Below the pieces are notes generated by a model. It was not told the origin of the DNA. It searched no databases and was given only the letters and a program-made list of their open reading frames with translations. DNA of 64,000 nt from Mallotus nudiflorus (lineage: Eukaryota > Streptophyta > Magnoliopsida > Malpighiales > Euphorbiaceae). Each line of letters opens with the position of its first letter. Position 1 is the stretch's first letter. A program made the position numbers and the translations under genes. This document shows, in pieces, positions 47,784 through 61,123 of this stretch. The stretch is taken from NCBI GenBank assembly GCA_947683625.1, contig CANTUR010000793.1, positions 4,216,001-4,280,000 on the forward strand, written 5' to 3'.

Positions 47784-49353
47784 AGACCGAGACCCAACTT
47801 TATGAAAAAATAGAAATCAATTTTGACAAAATAGACTTTAAAAACACACTATGAGGGCTCTAAAACCTCTAAAAATGGTCCCAAAATAGTCCAACATAGC
47901 CCGATAATTAGCGCATGTGGCTTAGAAGTATGAATAAAGCCATAAACACCCCTAAGTGTCACACGCTAAAATTAAAGCAAAACCAGACAAAAAAGACTTT
48001 AGAAACACATCCAGAAGGCTCCAAAACCTCCAACAGTGGTCCTAGAATAGTCTAAAATAACTTGAGGATTAGTGTATATCACTTAGAAGTGTGCATAAAC
48101 AACCCTAGGTGTGATGCACTAAAACTGAGGTTGAATTTAACAAAACGAACTTTGGAAACATGTTCAGAAGGCCCAAAAACCCTAGGAACCAACCTTAAAA
48201 AAGCTTGCATAAGCTTTGAATGGAGTGCATAACATGTAAAATTACATATAGCCATGCGCTCTTACGCATGACCACATGCCAAATGTGCAGTTATATGCAC
48301 TTTGTGTGGTCACATGCTCTGTCCTAGTGACGCGTGTGTGACCAAGCCTATACCCCCTTTACTCCACATATTTTTCACTATAGATAGACACCTCCACACC
48401 CCATTTTAATGGGGGAGCAAGTGGAAGCACACACACACTAAAAAATTTGTCTTATCATAAGTGTTGGAAACCCTTTTCCATATAGTTTTTGCTCTCCCAC
48501 TATCTTTTTCTTAGGAGATTATATCTCTTTTCCACTAAACCAAGACTCATCTTTATCAAAGCACACTTTAAAGGTAAACAAACTAGCATCATTCAATTGT
48601 CATTTTGAACCTCTCGACAATGAAAGCTTGATAATCCCTCAAAGCTAAAGCTTCAAAACCCACATAAGCTTAGTTAAGTCTGAGGACCACACAATCATTT
48701 TAGCACATTTATTTTATCAAATTGCATTTTACTTTATTATTGCTAGCATTTAAGAATATTATTGTGCATGTGTGATGAGATTGGCAATTTTGCATGCTCT
48801 ATGAATAATCCATGCTTTATTATGATCATTTATATCATCATTCTGTATCCTCTAGTTCTGAAACCTGAAATCACATTGTAAATATCAATAATGTGAAAAG
48901 TTCATATCTCGAAATAGAGCCATCATGTTTTTGGTCTAGTGATGACAACATGCATCCCCTATATTATCATCATAACATAAATAATCACAGCGAACATGCA
49001 TGATCATCTACATTTTTCTTACTCTTTCAAATGATCAAGTATCTATTGCTTATCCTATTATTCTTGTGACTGAGCAGGCTATGTGAATGATCATATTTTC
49101 CTTGCAAATCCATTATATCTAAACTAGATTTACTTTTCCAAAATCTTTTTTCTTTTATATGTATTTTATTAAGAAAGCCATGTAATAATAATATCTTTAA
49201 CTTTATTCTCTTCCACTATTTAATGAATTGTGTGAATGCTATACAAGCTATCATTATTGAAACTAGGGTTTTGTGGTAGCTATACATTGAACATTATATA
49301 ATAAGAGATAGTAAAAAAGTATACTCAATCCCCTAACCTTGAAAATCCCTAAA
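47784..49353 (+). repeat. Tat LTR of PMD unit 3, both ends missing
   Basis: It begins at the same internal LTR position as unit 2 (AGACCGAGACCCAACTTT) and runs to GAAAATCCCTAAA, lacking the last ~60 bp and the PBS. A TATA-like CACTATAGATAGAC is at 48376-48389. Its continuation equals 14463-15890 of the plus LTR. Confidence 0.7.
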
Positions 49354-50535
49354 ATCAAAACCCAAGTATTTCAATGGACAACACTTAAAATAATTCCATT
49401 AGAAATCAATCTCACTTCCCTTCTAATCTAACCCAAGATTTAAGATGAAGAGAAATTCTATTTCTAGCATACACCCAACTCTCATAAGAGTTATATAAAC
49501 AAAGAATTTTTTAAGAGAATTTAATAGCATAATGAATGCTAAAGAAAGAATGAATGATAAATAAGTTCCTTAACTTCTATTCATCTTTAGAGGTATTTAT
49601 ACTTAAAAATATAGCAGTTGGAGGTGCAAATGCCTATATTTAGAATCATTGAAAGTGATGCTATCAAACAACTATTCATGGATTGAAATTATGATTGGAT
49701 GCTCAAGACATTTGAACTTGCCCAAACTTTCTCTATAAAAGCTATAGATATTTAAATTATGTTTCCATATCATTTTGAAGAACCTAAATTGGACATCTTT
49801 AGCTTAGGATATTGGCAAAATACTATGAGATGTGCAATTTGAAATGTAGAATACTATTAGACAGTTATACCCAAGTTGAAGCCGTGATTTTCTCCTTAAG
49901 AAATTTTAATTTGCCCATATTTTCTTCATAAAATTTTTATATATTTGACTTATCTTTCCATATCATTTTTAATCACCTAAATTGGACTTTTTTAGCTCAG
50001 GATATGTCCAAAATACTAAGAGCTATACAATCTAAAATGCAGAATATTGTCATACAGCTATACACAAGTTGAAGCCATGATTTGCTCCTGAATAAATTTT
50101 AATTTCCCTATACTTTCTTCTTAAAAGTTTTATATATTTGACTTATAATTCCATATCATTTTAAATCACCTTAATTGGACTTCTGTAACTCAAGATATGT
50201 CCAAAATACTAAGAGATGTGCAATCTAAGATGGCATACATATACATGGATTTTGACTTAAAATTTTCATACCCAAATGAACTTGGATTTTAACAAATAAG
50301 CCTAATTTAGAAAGATAAAGATGTCTACTTAAAATATGAAAAAGATAACTTTCTCATTATAAAGCTCTAAGGATGTTAGAAGCCTCATTGAATCTCAAAG
50401 GTCCAATCAACCCAAGATAATCATACTTCGTTTTTACTTTAACAGAGTCCTAACTTATTCACACTTAAATAAATAAATTAAATGCTCAAAATTAAGTTTG
50501 TTAAGATTAAAATTAAAATTTATTATTGTTAAGGC
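49354..50535 (-). repeat. Unassigned LTR-like block with a 193-bp triplicate
   Basis: It contains three tandem copies of a ~193-bp unit (anchors CCATATCATTTT at 49764, 49958 and 50151). A minus-strand TATA-like AAGTATAAATACC lies at about 49588-49600. The last ~100 bp (50441-50535) recurs at 62856-62953. It sits between opposite-facing Tat LTR pieces without clear TSDs. It could be a solo LTR of another family. Confidence 0.5.
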
Positions 50536-50761
50536 CAATAGAGATTATTCAAAATAAGCCTTTTGTTATTCTAATAATTTGTATTTCATAATATTATAGC
50601 ACAACTATATGTCTCAATGATCAATTTTGCACATCGATGGAATCAATTAGGGTTTCAGGTTGCACACTTAGAGGCATTATGAATGAGCAGACTATAGTCA
50701 TGTTTAAAGATTCATTTCATTATTGGACCTCTTTGGGGATAGTCAAATTTGAGGTATGAGA
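50536..50761 (-). repeat. Start of a minus-strand Tat LTR (3' LTR of Tat-3), truncated
   Basis: About 226 bp matching the first part of the Tat LTR (minus strand CTCATACCTCAAATTTGAC), cut off on its left by the previous block. Confidence 0.7.
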
Positions 50762-50776
50762 GTTGCCTCCTACTTC
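50762..50776 (-). promoter_or_regulatory. Polypurine tract of Tat-3
   Basis: Minus strand GAAGTAGGAGGCAAC abuts the LTR start; it aligns with the Tat-1 PPT at 14180-14196. Confidence 0.7.
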
Positions 50777-51184
50777 ATGTGTGTTGCATAGCCACCTAGT
50801 GCTAGTGTCAATAGACATGAAGTAAATGAAAAGATGTAAAAATTATTTTGTAGGGAGAGAGTTACTTACTTATAGGTCGTCTTTAAATGTCTTGTTGAGA
50901 TTTGACTATTGTTGTTGTGTTATGATTAGACTTGTTATTATTTGGTGATTTGGTCATCATGCAAGATGTAATTTTATGCAAGGATGTGATGTAGTGAATA
51001 CGTGACTTGGGATTCATGCAAAGATGTGATTTCCACACAAATGGTGTGCATGGTATGTGAGTGTGCATATGAAATTCAATAACTACCCCTTTAAAATGTT
51101 GTACTTAACATTCTCTAGTCATGTTAAGAGTTCTAAATTTCTTCAATGTTAGGAAAATGATGGCACTATGGCCAAGTGATGCCA

Positions 51185-52045
51185 TTATAGCCTCCTTAGG
51201 TGTTAGGCAAATGAAGATGCTACTAAGAAAAATGAAAATACAACTATAAGAAAAATAAATATATGACTATAAACTTCTTAATTGTCATGCAAATGGAGAT
51301 GCAACTAAGCAAAATGAGAATGCAATTATAACCTCTTTAGGTGTCATGCAAATGGAGATGCTACTAAGAAAAATAAAGATGCAACTATAACCTTCTTAGG
51401 TGTCATGCAAATGAAGGTGCTACTAAGCAAAATGAAGATGTGACTATAACCTTCTTAGGTGTCACGCGAATGAAGATTGCTGAGCGAAGTGAAGATGTGA
51501 CTATAACCTTCTTAGGTTTTTAGTAAATGAAGATGCTACTAATCAAAATTAGAATGCAATTATAACCTCTTCAGGTGTTATGCAAATAGAGATGCTACTA
51601 TGCAAAATGAAGATGTGAATATAACCTTATTAGGTGTCATGCAAATGAAGGTGCTACTAAGAAAAATGAAGATACAACTATAACCTTTTTAGGTGTCATG
51701 CAAATGAAAGTGCTACTAAGAAAAATGAGATGTGACTATAACCTTCTTAGGTGTCATGCAAATGGAGATGCTAGTTAGCACAATGAGAATGGGATTATAA
51801 CATTTTTATGTTTCATGCAAATGAGATGCTACTAAGCAAAATGAAGATATAACTATAACCTTCTTAGGTGTCATACAAATAAAGGTGCTACTAAGTGAAA
51901 TGAAGATACGATTATAAGTTACTTAGGTGTCATGCAAATGAAGGTGCTACTTAGCAATGTGAACATATGACTATAACCCATTTAGGTGTCACACAAATGA
52001 AGATTGTGGCTATAAACTTTTTAGGTGTCATGCAAATAAAGATGT
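51185..52045 (-). repeat. 59-bp minisatellite
   Basis: About 14 units of ~59 bp. The plus-strand core is CTTCTTAGGTGTCATGCAAA, then GAAGATGCTACTAAG. The reverse complement includes GACACCTAAGAAGGTTATAG, clearly related to the 40-bp unit of the PMD-bearing elements and at the equivalent place next to the PPT. Confidence 0.88.
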
Positions 52046-52290
52046 TACTAAGTGTGGGGATACTATTAAGTAATATGGAAATGATACTAAGTAGTGGAAG
52101 TGCTCCTAAGCAATGTGAGGATGCTACTAAGTAATGTGAAATGTACTAAGCAGTGAAAGTGCTCTTAAGCAATGTGAAAATGCTATTGAGTAATGTGAAT
52201 GCTCTTAAGCAATGTTAAAATGCTACTAAGCCGTGATAGTGCTCTTATGCAATATAAGGATGCTACTAAGCAATGGTGATGCAGTGATGA
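52045..52290. repeat. Short-period repeat next to the 59-bp array
   Basis: Irregular units of about 20-35 bp (ATGCTACTAAGCAATGTGA, GTGCTCTTAAGCAATGTGA) that look like a shortened derivative of the 59-bp unit. Confidence 0.75.
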
Positions 52291-53925
52291 TGTAATAATG
52301 GTGTGGTGATGACTTTTGGATTTGTTGGTTGGTTATAGCTTGAGGTTCTTCTCTTGTAGATGCTTTTTAATCTTAATCGGTGTTGACTTTTGAATTCTTA
52401 TTGATTGACTGGTTATAACTTGAATTCTTAAAGAGCATAGATGTACATGTTAAGAGTATGCAATTCTAGTTTATTCATAAAGTATATTTAATGATTTTTT
52501 GCCTTAAACTAGTCATTGTTAGTCGAGTGCTTTTATTCTTGAATTCTTGTAATTGTTTAATCGATGCCAATAGTTGTATGTATTCAAGGGTTTGAGCTGT
52601 CATAACTATGATAATCTTGATTTAATATAACTTTTGTTAATTCAAAAACATGACTCATGGCTCGTGACCAAGGTTGTTTCTATTACCAAGTGTAGAGCAA
52701 GCTTACCAAGTGAATTTTCAAAGAATGTAATGAGATGAAACTTATAAAGTGTGTAGATGAATATAATAATTTTCGATTATCAAGAGGTTTTTTAGCATGG
52801 AAGTGATAGTTGACGATACATTATTTATTTTTTTGCAAGGATTTCCTTTCTTTTGTATCCCTTGCCTTTTTTGTATTACTCAGCATGGATACTGTTGAAA
52901 GGTCATTTAGGATAGTCATACTCAACTTTTGGAGCATCAAAGTGCACAAAGATTTAGTTTTGATTTTGTTTTTTTGCTTTTCTTGCATTTTTTTACAAAT
53001 CTTCCCTCTTTTCATATTCCTTGCCTTTCTCGTATTACTCAGTGTGAATATCACATGAGGGTTTTTTGGATACTCCTACTTGTTTCCGAGCATTGGAGTA
53101 GGTAAGTATGGTCTTGAGATCACAGGCCCATTTGAAAGATGTCTTGATAATTGAAATTTATTTTTTCATCAGTGTCCTCTATAAGTTTTATCTTGTGAGT
53201 TCTTCATCCATCTAAGTGGTAAGCAAGCATTAGATCGATTAAAATTCATAAAGTCTTGACTTGGAGTTGTTAATCATGCTTAGAAATTATGAAATGACCA
53301 TTCAAGTAAGATTATGACAATTAAAACAAGCTCACTTAGCTATGATATGTACCACTTATGGCATAGATAAAGTTTGCAAGAATGTAAGAAAAGAGCCATT
53401 ATATATATTTTTTCAATGTATGTATGAAAATGTAGATGTATGTATTAAAAGAAAGAAAAAAGAGGTCACTCCCCATGTAGAGGTGATGATGAAGGTGGCA
53501 TTTATCGATTTATTGTTTTTAATGATTTCTTTTGTTTCTTGTTGTTGACTATTGATGTTGCCATTGCTACACATTATATGCTTTAAAACTATAGCCCTTT
53601 TTATATTCTTGTTGTTATAGCTCTTGTTATATTGTGTAACCCTTATTGTGTTACTTTATAAGCGACTATTACCTTTACATGCTTGTATTTGCTCTAACTT
53701 TCACAGTTGCATTAGCCTACAAAATAAAAAAAAAAGAATTGTAGTTAGTATTGGTTATGTTTTTAGACTATGATTCTGAGCCAGGCACATTTTGACTTCC
53801 CCCTTTATTACTTTGCTTCTGCTAATTTGATGCTCTTTACTCCTACTTATTAATACAGTTGCTCTTCCCCTCTTTGTGGTATTGTTAGGGTGTGGTACTT
53901 ATTGTAAAGTATGTACTTGTAGTTG
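52291..53925. other. Tat-3 internal, unassigned; one ~150-bp tandem duplication
   Basis: A diverged duplication is seen at about 52840-52990 and 52990-53110 (shared CCTTGCCTTT, GTATTACTCAG, GGAGCAT). Short open frames (53342-53548 and others) have no recognisable motif. Confidence 0.4.
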
Positions 53926-54400
53926 TACTGATTGTAGCTCTAGCTATGGTGTTTATAGCTCTTGATGTGGTGTAGCACTTATTGTAGTGGTTATAGCTCA
54001 CATTGTAGTGTCTATAGCTCTCGCTATTATGACTATAACTCTTACCGTGGTGACTATAGCATTTTTTGTAGTGTATATAGCTCTCGATGTAGTGTATATA
54101 TCTCTCATTGTAATGTTTGTAGCTCTCACTATAATTATTGTAGCTATTATTGTGGTGACTATAGCATTTCCTGTAGTGTCTATAGCTCTCACTATAATGT
54201 TTGTAGCTCTTGCTGTGGTGACTATAGCATTCATTATAGTGTATATGGCTCTTGTTTTATTGTATGAAGCTCTTATTATGATGATTGTAGCTCTTACTAT
54301 GGTGACTCTAACATTTATTGTGCTAACTATAGTTCTTATTGTACTGACTATAGCTCTCATTGTACTACCTGTAGCTCTAGCTGTAGTGTCTGTTTACTTA
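53926..54400 (+). repeat. ~21-bp minisatellite (GTAGCTC/CTATAGCTC)
   Basis: More than 20 units around GTGACTATAGCTCTTATTG. Because the unit is a multiple of three and poor in stops, long open frames appear in several frames, including one of 202 codons (53987-54595) encoding a 7-residue hydrophobic repeat. Confidence 0.85.
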
Positions 54401-54679
54401 AGATTTTTTCTTGGATCTAAGGATGCTAAGCTTTTGAAGATGGTGCTTATCTCTCATAAGGTGCAAATCTTGCCTTACTTGAGTCTGTTTGTTGCTCATG
54501 TAGATGCTTGCCCCCTAGACTGGTTACATGGGTTGATGGCATCTTTTAGTGGTCCTCATCTTGATGTTGATGCCTCAAGACCTTTCTTGCTGTAATTTTG
54601 ACTTCCTTAAGCATTCTAACCTTGGAATATTTAGTTTATGTCTTCTTGGTACATTGCCTTTTCATTATGTTCCTACTTG

Positions 54680-54935
54680 TGATGCACATTTCTCATGTTT
54701 GTGCATGTAATGATCATTTGTATATAAATGCTTATGATGCATGTTTATCATGTTTGTGCATGTAATAATCATTTGTATGTAAATGCTTATGATGCATGTT
54801 TCTCATGTTTGTGCGTGCAATGATAATTTGTATGTAAATGCTTGTGATGCATTTTTCCAATGTTTGTGCATGCAAAGCTTATGATGCATGTTTCTAATAT
54901 TTATGCATGCAATGCTTGTGATGCATGTTTGATGT
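54680..54935 (+). repeat. 55-bp tandem repeat
   Basis: Three full 55-bp units beginning GATGCATGTTTCTCATGTTT, then two shortened 37-bp units and a stub. Confidence 0.88.
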
Positions 54936-57900
54936 AGAGGGAGACCATTTTTAAATTACTCATTGATGGTGGGGGGGGAGAGGGTGATTGTCAAAGTAAA
55001 GTTAGGGTATTTGAAGACTAAGATTTATTTAATGGGAAAGAGGGAAGGTCTTCAAGCAAAACTAAAGCATGACTTAGGTGTCAAGAGTAATTAAAAGGGT
55101 ATTGGAGCTTTGGCTTTTGACCTTCAAGTTCCTTTCACTTTCTCCATCTAATCTAAATTTCCTTTTCTTGTCTAAAATACTTAATCAAGCTGTTTATCAT
55201 GGAAAGGAGTGAGAATGGTTTTATGGATGATCAATGCATAGGATGTGACCCATAGGTTATCCATGCACATGTTTGGGTGCAATGGGATAACTTTTTACTT
55301 GTTTATTTTTTTTATTTACGTGGCTTTAGAGAGTTTCAAGCTTTTGGGCAAGGTTTGTAGGTTTTGAATTTTTGGGTTTCAAGCTTGTTGGTCTTATTCA
55401 TTGCTTGGGGATTGCGCTAGAACCATGACTAAGACTAGCCTTTGAGAAGTAAAAGAGTTTTATGAGGAGCAGTTAATGAATATTGGAGAAGCCTGGAGCT
55501 CTTTATAATGCCATACTTTAAGACAGGACTTTCATGAGCTTCCATGGTCACTCATTGATTCCATTAAAGGATGGTATATGCAAATGCACTCATGCATGCA
55601 TTTTGGTGATGTTGACAGTTGCACCTCATAATGATGTACGCTAATGCCAATAAGATGCTAGTAATGTACAAAGGTAATTATTTGATTTTTTTCTAAGGTA
55701 TATATATGGATGTGTGTATGCATACGATGTAAATGACCATGACCATGTTATATGATGTTATTTGATGAGATGGTAATGATTATATGTCATGTTAAAAGAA
55801 GAGAGTTGTCCTTTAATGTCATTTAAGAGAATGCATGTGTAAGTGATTATACAATAAGAAGAGAAAGAGGAAATGCGAGTGTGTAGCATGTGTGCATGTA
55901 GGTGGATATGCAAGTGCTTTTCAATGTGTGTAGGAAATGCTAATGGTCCTTACCATTTATTGAGATGAAGGTCTTTTGAATTAGAAAATGACTACATGTA
56001 TGGAATATGAATTATCAAATTGCATGACAAAGGGAAATGTGACTTATAGAGTACTGAATATATGTTTTTTCAAGATGAGAGGAGATTATGCTATTCTTTA
56101 GGGTATGTGAGTGAATGCATGTATGAATGATGATTCTGCTATATGAATGCATGTATGCATGATGATTCTACTATATGGATGCTTGTATGCATGATGATTG
56201 TGCTATATGAATGCTTGTCTACATGATGAATGAAGAGTAGCTTATTTCTCTAAGACATGTATGCATATGCATAGGGTGTAAATGGTCATAGTGATTATTC
56301 TTTGAGGTAAAGGATATATTGACATGTCTTCTAATGCGAAAGAAAGTAATGCATGATTATATATAATGTATGTTGGATTCCTTAAGCATGTGTGTTGTGT
56401 GTCAGTGCATATGATGAGGACGGTCATGCTATTGCATAAAAGATTAATGACATTTTTTTTGAAATACCAATGCAAGTGCACATGCTCAGGTGTGCATGTG
56501 CATGCAATATTAATGGAAATGTATTGATGTTGATATCACATGTCAAAGAGGACAATTATTCATTTTCTAATGCATACGTACTGATGCATGTATGCATATG
56601 GTGTTAATGATTATGATGTATTCTAAAATGAAATTTGCCATCTTTAGATGCAAGTGAATAATTATGATTTATGAAGATAAGATAATTGCTCATTTTCTTG
56701 AGCCTATGTATGGATGCACTAAATGATCTTAATGCAAGATGACACTAGACTTCATTTTTGTTGGAGTCACTTGTATGGTGCATGTATGTATGGAATGATG
56801 ATGGAATTTTTATGCAAAGAAGAGTAACATTTACTTGCATTCAGAAAGCATAAATTTAAGATGCATGCTTACATGTAATGCAAATGAGTATATTATATGA
56901 TGAAGGTGATTGTTGGGTTCTAAATGTTTTTGTTTTGTGCCCTTTTTTTGCTAAGGTAAGAAGAGTTCTTTTGAAAGATTAGGTCAGGGCCCTTTAAGGA
57001 GAGTTAGATGATTAGTGATTCTTAATCAAAGATATTGGAAACAATGTTCATAGGAAGAGGACCAACTTATTTAGGGGTAAAACTAGAGATCTTGATGATA
57101 ATGTACTTAGTTAATGGCCATTTAAGAGTTTTGATGTTTTTTGGAATGAGAGTGTGGCAGCTTGTGGTTCTTTAGGATATTAAAGGTAAGAGTAGCATTG
57201 GGGAACCTAAAAGGTATATTACATTGGATGAGATTAGGATGACAATTGGCTTAGGCTTTATTTGAAAAGAAGGTTGCAAGCTTTAGTTTTGGGTGGCTAT
57301 AGGCAAACATGCATTTTAGCAAAAAAAAAAGAGTCTTTTGGGATTTTTAAATGACCATTAGCAATGGCTAGTAAATCCTTAGTTTGCACTTATAAGTTTC
57401 AATATGCCTTGGAGAGCATCGAGATTTAGTGAGGCAAAAGTATATCCAACATGTTGAGTTTCTAAGCATCTTAAACCTATGTGCAAGACTTTGAGTTTTT
57501 TAGGTTTGAACTAGCATGTGGTTAACACCCTTATTTCCTTGACTTATACTAAAAGTGTGCTAGACATAATGCAAGTTTGGCTGCTTTTTTACTTATAATC
57601 TAGTGATGAATCAAAGAGTGGATCATAGCAAGTATTTATTCAAGCACATGCCTCATATTTTCATCTCATTTATCCCCTCTTGCCTAGGTGTCTTAACACA
57701 CCTAGCTAGACCCCTTTTTTTTTTAAAGAGGATATGGTGAGAATTGAACAATTGCAATTTTAATAAAGTTCAAAAGTGAATAAAGACGATCAATAGATTA
57801 TAGGGAAATGACAAAGAACATAGCATTCCATTAAGATGTTTGATAAACCATATAAACTTCAAGCACTAGCAAAATAACAAATGTCAGAGGTCACTATTCT

Positions 57901-57945
57901 AATCTAGCTATTACATCTAAAAGGAGTTTATTGGTCTTCTGCATT
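54936..57945. other. Tat-3 internal, unassigned, rich in ATGCATG words
   Basis: No coding motif found. TGTATGCAT/ATGCATGTA words recur throughout 55560-56880. A 32-bp repeat occurs at 56105-56235. Confidence 0.4.
56105..56235 (+). repeat. 32-bp tandem repeat
   Basis: About four units of TATATGAATGCATGTATGCA then TGATGATTCTAC. Confidence 0.85.
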
Positions 57946-57949
57946 CTAG

Positions 57950-59140
57950 TTGCTTTAGTCTCGCTTGCTCATGTTATTTAGAGAGGATATAATTCTATAG
58001 TTCTCCTTCAATTTTCTCTTTCATGATGATCAAATGTGGGTTTACAAAGTATAGGTAGGATTTGTGAAGCAAGTGTCTTATTGCTTCCATAAGATTCATT
58101 TGGCCTAAATAAGGTAATGTTTATTTTTGAGGGTGGTTGTAGTGAGATATGATAGTTGAGGAGTGATTTGTTTTTGGTATGGGGGTGTAAAAGGGCTAGT
58201 TTTGGCATTGTGGCTCTCTTCCAAGTCTTTAAGCTTCCCAGAATTAATTATTTCTTAAACCAAGTTAGTAAGAGTATAGGTTAAGGTCTATTTAAGGTGA
58301 TATAGGGGTGCAAAAGGGCTAGGTCAATGGTATAACATTCATCAGTGGTGTGTCCTAGCATTTAGTGATAGTGACAACATAGGTTAAGGTCTATTTAGGT
58401 TGGTATTGGATTTGGTAGTGTTTTTGGTTTATAGGGTTTCATAAGGTTTCTTTATTAAAGCATTTTGAAGATCTTAGAGAGAGGTTGGTTGAACTTTGAA
58501 TATTTTCTATAGGTCAAAGGAAGATAAACTATAAGTGATTCTAGGAACTATGGATGTAATGGATCATAACACGTCATACCCTAGTTACTCCTTCTTAGTC
58601 CTTTAAATTAATTAAGCTTATAATAGTAGCCCTACTTGTAATGATTTTGTAAGAACTTGTTCACAAGCATAAAAATCTGATTGAGGCCTTCAGTCAAGGT
58701 ATTAGTGTTTTCTTTCATTAAAATCTCAAGTTGAGTGGTCTTATAGGCTAGTTCTCAAATTTCCATTGTTATTTCAGATTTAGTTGCACTTGTAGCCTTA
58801 AAAGAGGATTGTAGATGACCTTCTTAGAAAAATTTGCTATCATTATCAATATCTTTAGGCATATTCAAGACTTCTTTCCCTTTACTCAACTCAAGATTAG
58901 GGGTGTCGGCTGCCCCTTTGTCATTAAGAATGCTAGTTAAGAGGACTATCTCATCCTTACTGCTTGGGGTCTGATTAAGGATGTCCTCGATCTTTAGTCT
59001 AAACAATGGTCTTGATTTCAACTCAAAGGATGTTGGTTAAGCCACCATCAGCTATGAATTTCTTCATGTGTTCTTTAAGTAGGTCATCTAGACTTTGAAT
59101 CCCAAGTTACTCAACCATTTTGAATTCTAACAGTTGCTAA
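57950..59140 (-). pseudogene. Tat-3 gag remnant
   Basis: The minus-strand N-terminal part reads IQSLDDLLKEHMKKFIADGG (about 59102-59043), equivalent to the EDRLKEGIQKLLIDG block of Tat-2 gag. The frame 59021-58824 follows. Further down, the DNA matches 16130-16560 of Tat-2 (for example around 58420-58500). The central gag motifs are largely unreadable; it is heavily decayed. Confidence 0.5.
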
Positions 59141-61095
59141 CTTTCCTTTTAGGGGTTTTTTCTAAGGTTTCAAGGCTATAGAAATGATGATATTAGGGCT
59201 ATGATTATAAAATGCATGTATAAAGTGTATGCACAAGTACAATCATTGTAAGATGTATGCTTTGGTATGATTGTTATAAAATGCATGTATGCAATGTTAT
59301 GTAAAAGGATGCCAAATTAGTATGAAGATATAACTAATGCATGTTATGCCATGTGCTGCATAAGATCTTATTGGAAATGAACATGAGCTTATATGATGCA
59401 TATAATGTACTTTCTTTATGTTTATGAGAAGTAAACACAATAAAAGAGAAAAGGTTAGTAAATAAAAATAGGATGAGCTAAACTAAAAGATCATGAATGC
59501 TTGTCAAGTAATAGGTTGAAAAGTGATTATTGTGTGTGCATAATGTGCCTATGTAAAGGAACATGATGATAATATATGTGTGATGTGTTTATGCAAAGAT
59601 GTAGGATGGCTATAAAAGATAAAAAGGATTTCAAGAAAACTGGTCAATATTTCTTTTACATTTATTAATGTTAGATAAGTAAATGATGAGTGATGCATGG
59701 TATGCGCCTGTAAAAGAGAAGGGAGAGCATGTATGCATAGGGTGAATGCAGAATCCTATAATGAAAAATGCTAATTGCTATAAGAAATAATGGTTAGTAC
59801 TTGTTATCTACATATATGTTATATATGCATAATAGAAAAAAATCTCAAAGATCGATTAGTATTTCCTGCACAATGAAATCATAATCAAGTTCTTACTTCT
59901 AACCTTATTTCTTCATGAAGTTATTCATTCTCTTTCCTAAGTGGGTTTCAAACCTATAGTCATTAGGGGACTATGGTTCCGCTCTCAGAACTAGGCTATT
60001 TTGATTTATGTTGATTATAACCAAAAGATAAATTGAGGAACAATACTCAAATGTACTTGAGGTAATCATATGATTTCAACGTGAGGGTCAGTTGTTGGGC
60101 CTCGAATGATATAGCTCGGATGCGCCTATGTGCATAAGGCCAAGGTTAATTAAAAGGGGTTTGAGTTATTGCCCCCATATGAATATTCAATATATTTACT
60201 AGGAGTTATGAAAGTATCACTCAATAATTTATAGTTTGATTTTGTCGACATAAAGGTCCATAATCTAATTGAATTCCTAACCCGTTCATTTGTTCTGATA
60301 AGAATAAATGGATGATGTCTCATAGGTTTTGTCATGAATAATCTAGTTTATATAGATTATTTAGGTTGAGGCACATGATTCTTATAATTTTTCATGCTTC
60401 AGGCTCGTATGAAGTATATAATAATAATGTGGATCTAAGCATGAACACTCTACGAAAACTAACATTATGATGTCATTCAATGATAGACATTAGGAGAGTC
60501 ATGTCATTTATGAATATTAGGTCAAATATACAGTATTAGGGAAAGGATGTAAAGCTTGGTGGAATCCTAGTGGAAGTTACTACTAATTTATTTACATGGG
60601 CTAAGTTAGGGTGAAAGGCTAAAGGTCCTTTAGCGAGAATGCCCTCATATGACTAAGGTTACAAACTCCAGTTAGTGAGTCTAGCATTTTTTTGATAACT
60701 CATGTCATCTCACTTTAGGATTTAGGTTACAAACTCTAGTCAAATGAGCCCAGTGATACAATGAGTAAAGGCTAAAAGTGATAAATATGAATGGATCACC
60801 CGTGCTCTAGTGGAACTATGATGGATCACTTTCTATTATTATCGACTGATAGGGACTAATGGTGCATGTGTGATGTGTAGTGCAAATGTAATTATGAGGG
60901 GCTTTATACGATTGAGTATTGCATAATAAGAAATAGCTATTTTAGAGTTAATATATCATACTTAAGAGTCCATAGTGGAGTCACCACTATGAGCAACCTA
61001 GTTTGTTTTGATGTTGTATTTTATTTCTGAGAGACATGGCAACTTTACCAATTAGGGACAAATGATTGGTCTTGGGAGGCACAATATGCTTTTTG
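59141..61095 (-). other. Tat-3 leader
   Basis: Non-coding, homologous to 17401-18910 of Tat-2 over most of its length (for example 59930-60020 and 60480-60640). Confidence 0.55.
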
Positions 61096-61100
61096 ATTTT

Positions 61101-61114
61101 ATGGAGTCACCACT
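61101..61114 (-). promoter_or_regulatory. PBS of Tat-3
   Basis: Minus strand TGGTGACTCCAT, the best preserved of the three Tat PBS copies (TGGCGACTCC type, tRNA-Arg). Confidence 0.6.
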
Positions 61115-61123
61115 CGATTTTCT

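Noticed and set aside
51185..52290. Possible CRISPR-like array
   Set aside because: Repeats are adjacent, diverged and without unique spacers; the context is a plant retroelement minisatellite.
53987..54595. A 202-codon open frame looking like a multi-pass membrane protein
   Set aside because: It lies mostly in a 21-bp tandem repeat; other frames of the repeat are open too, and there is no family resemblance.
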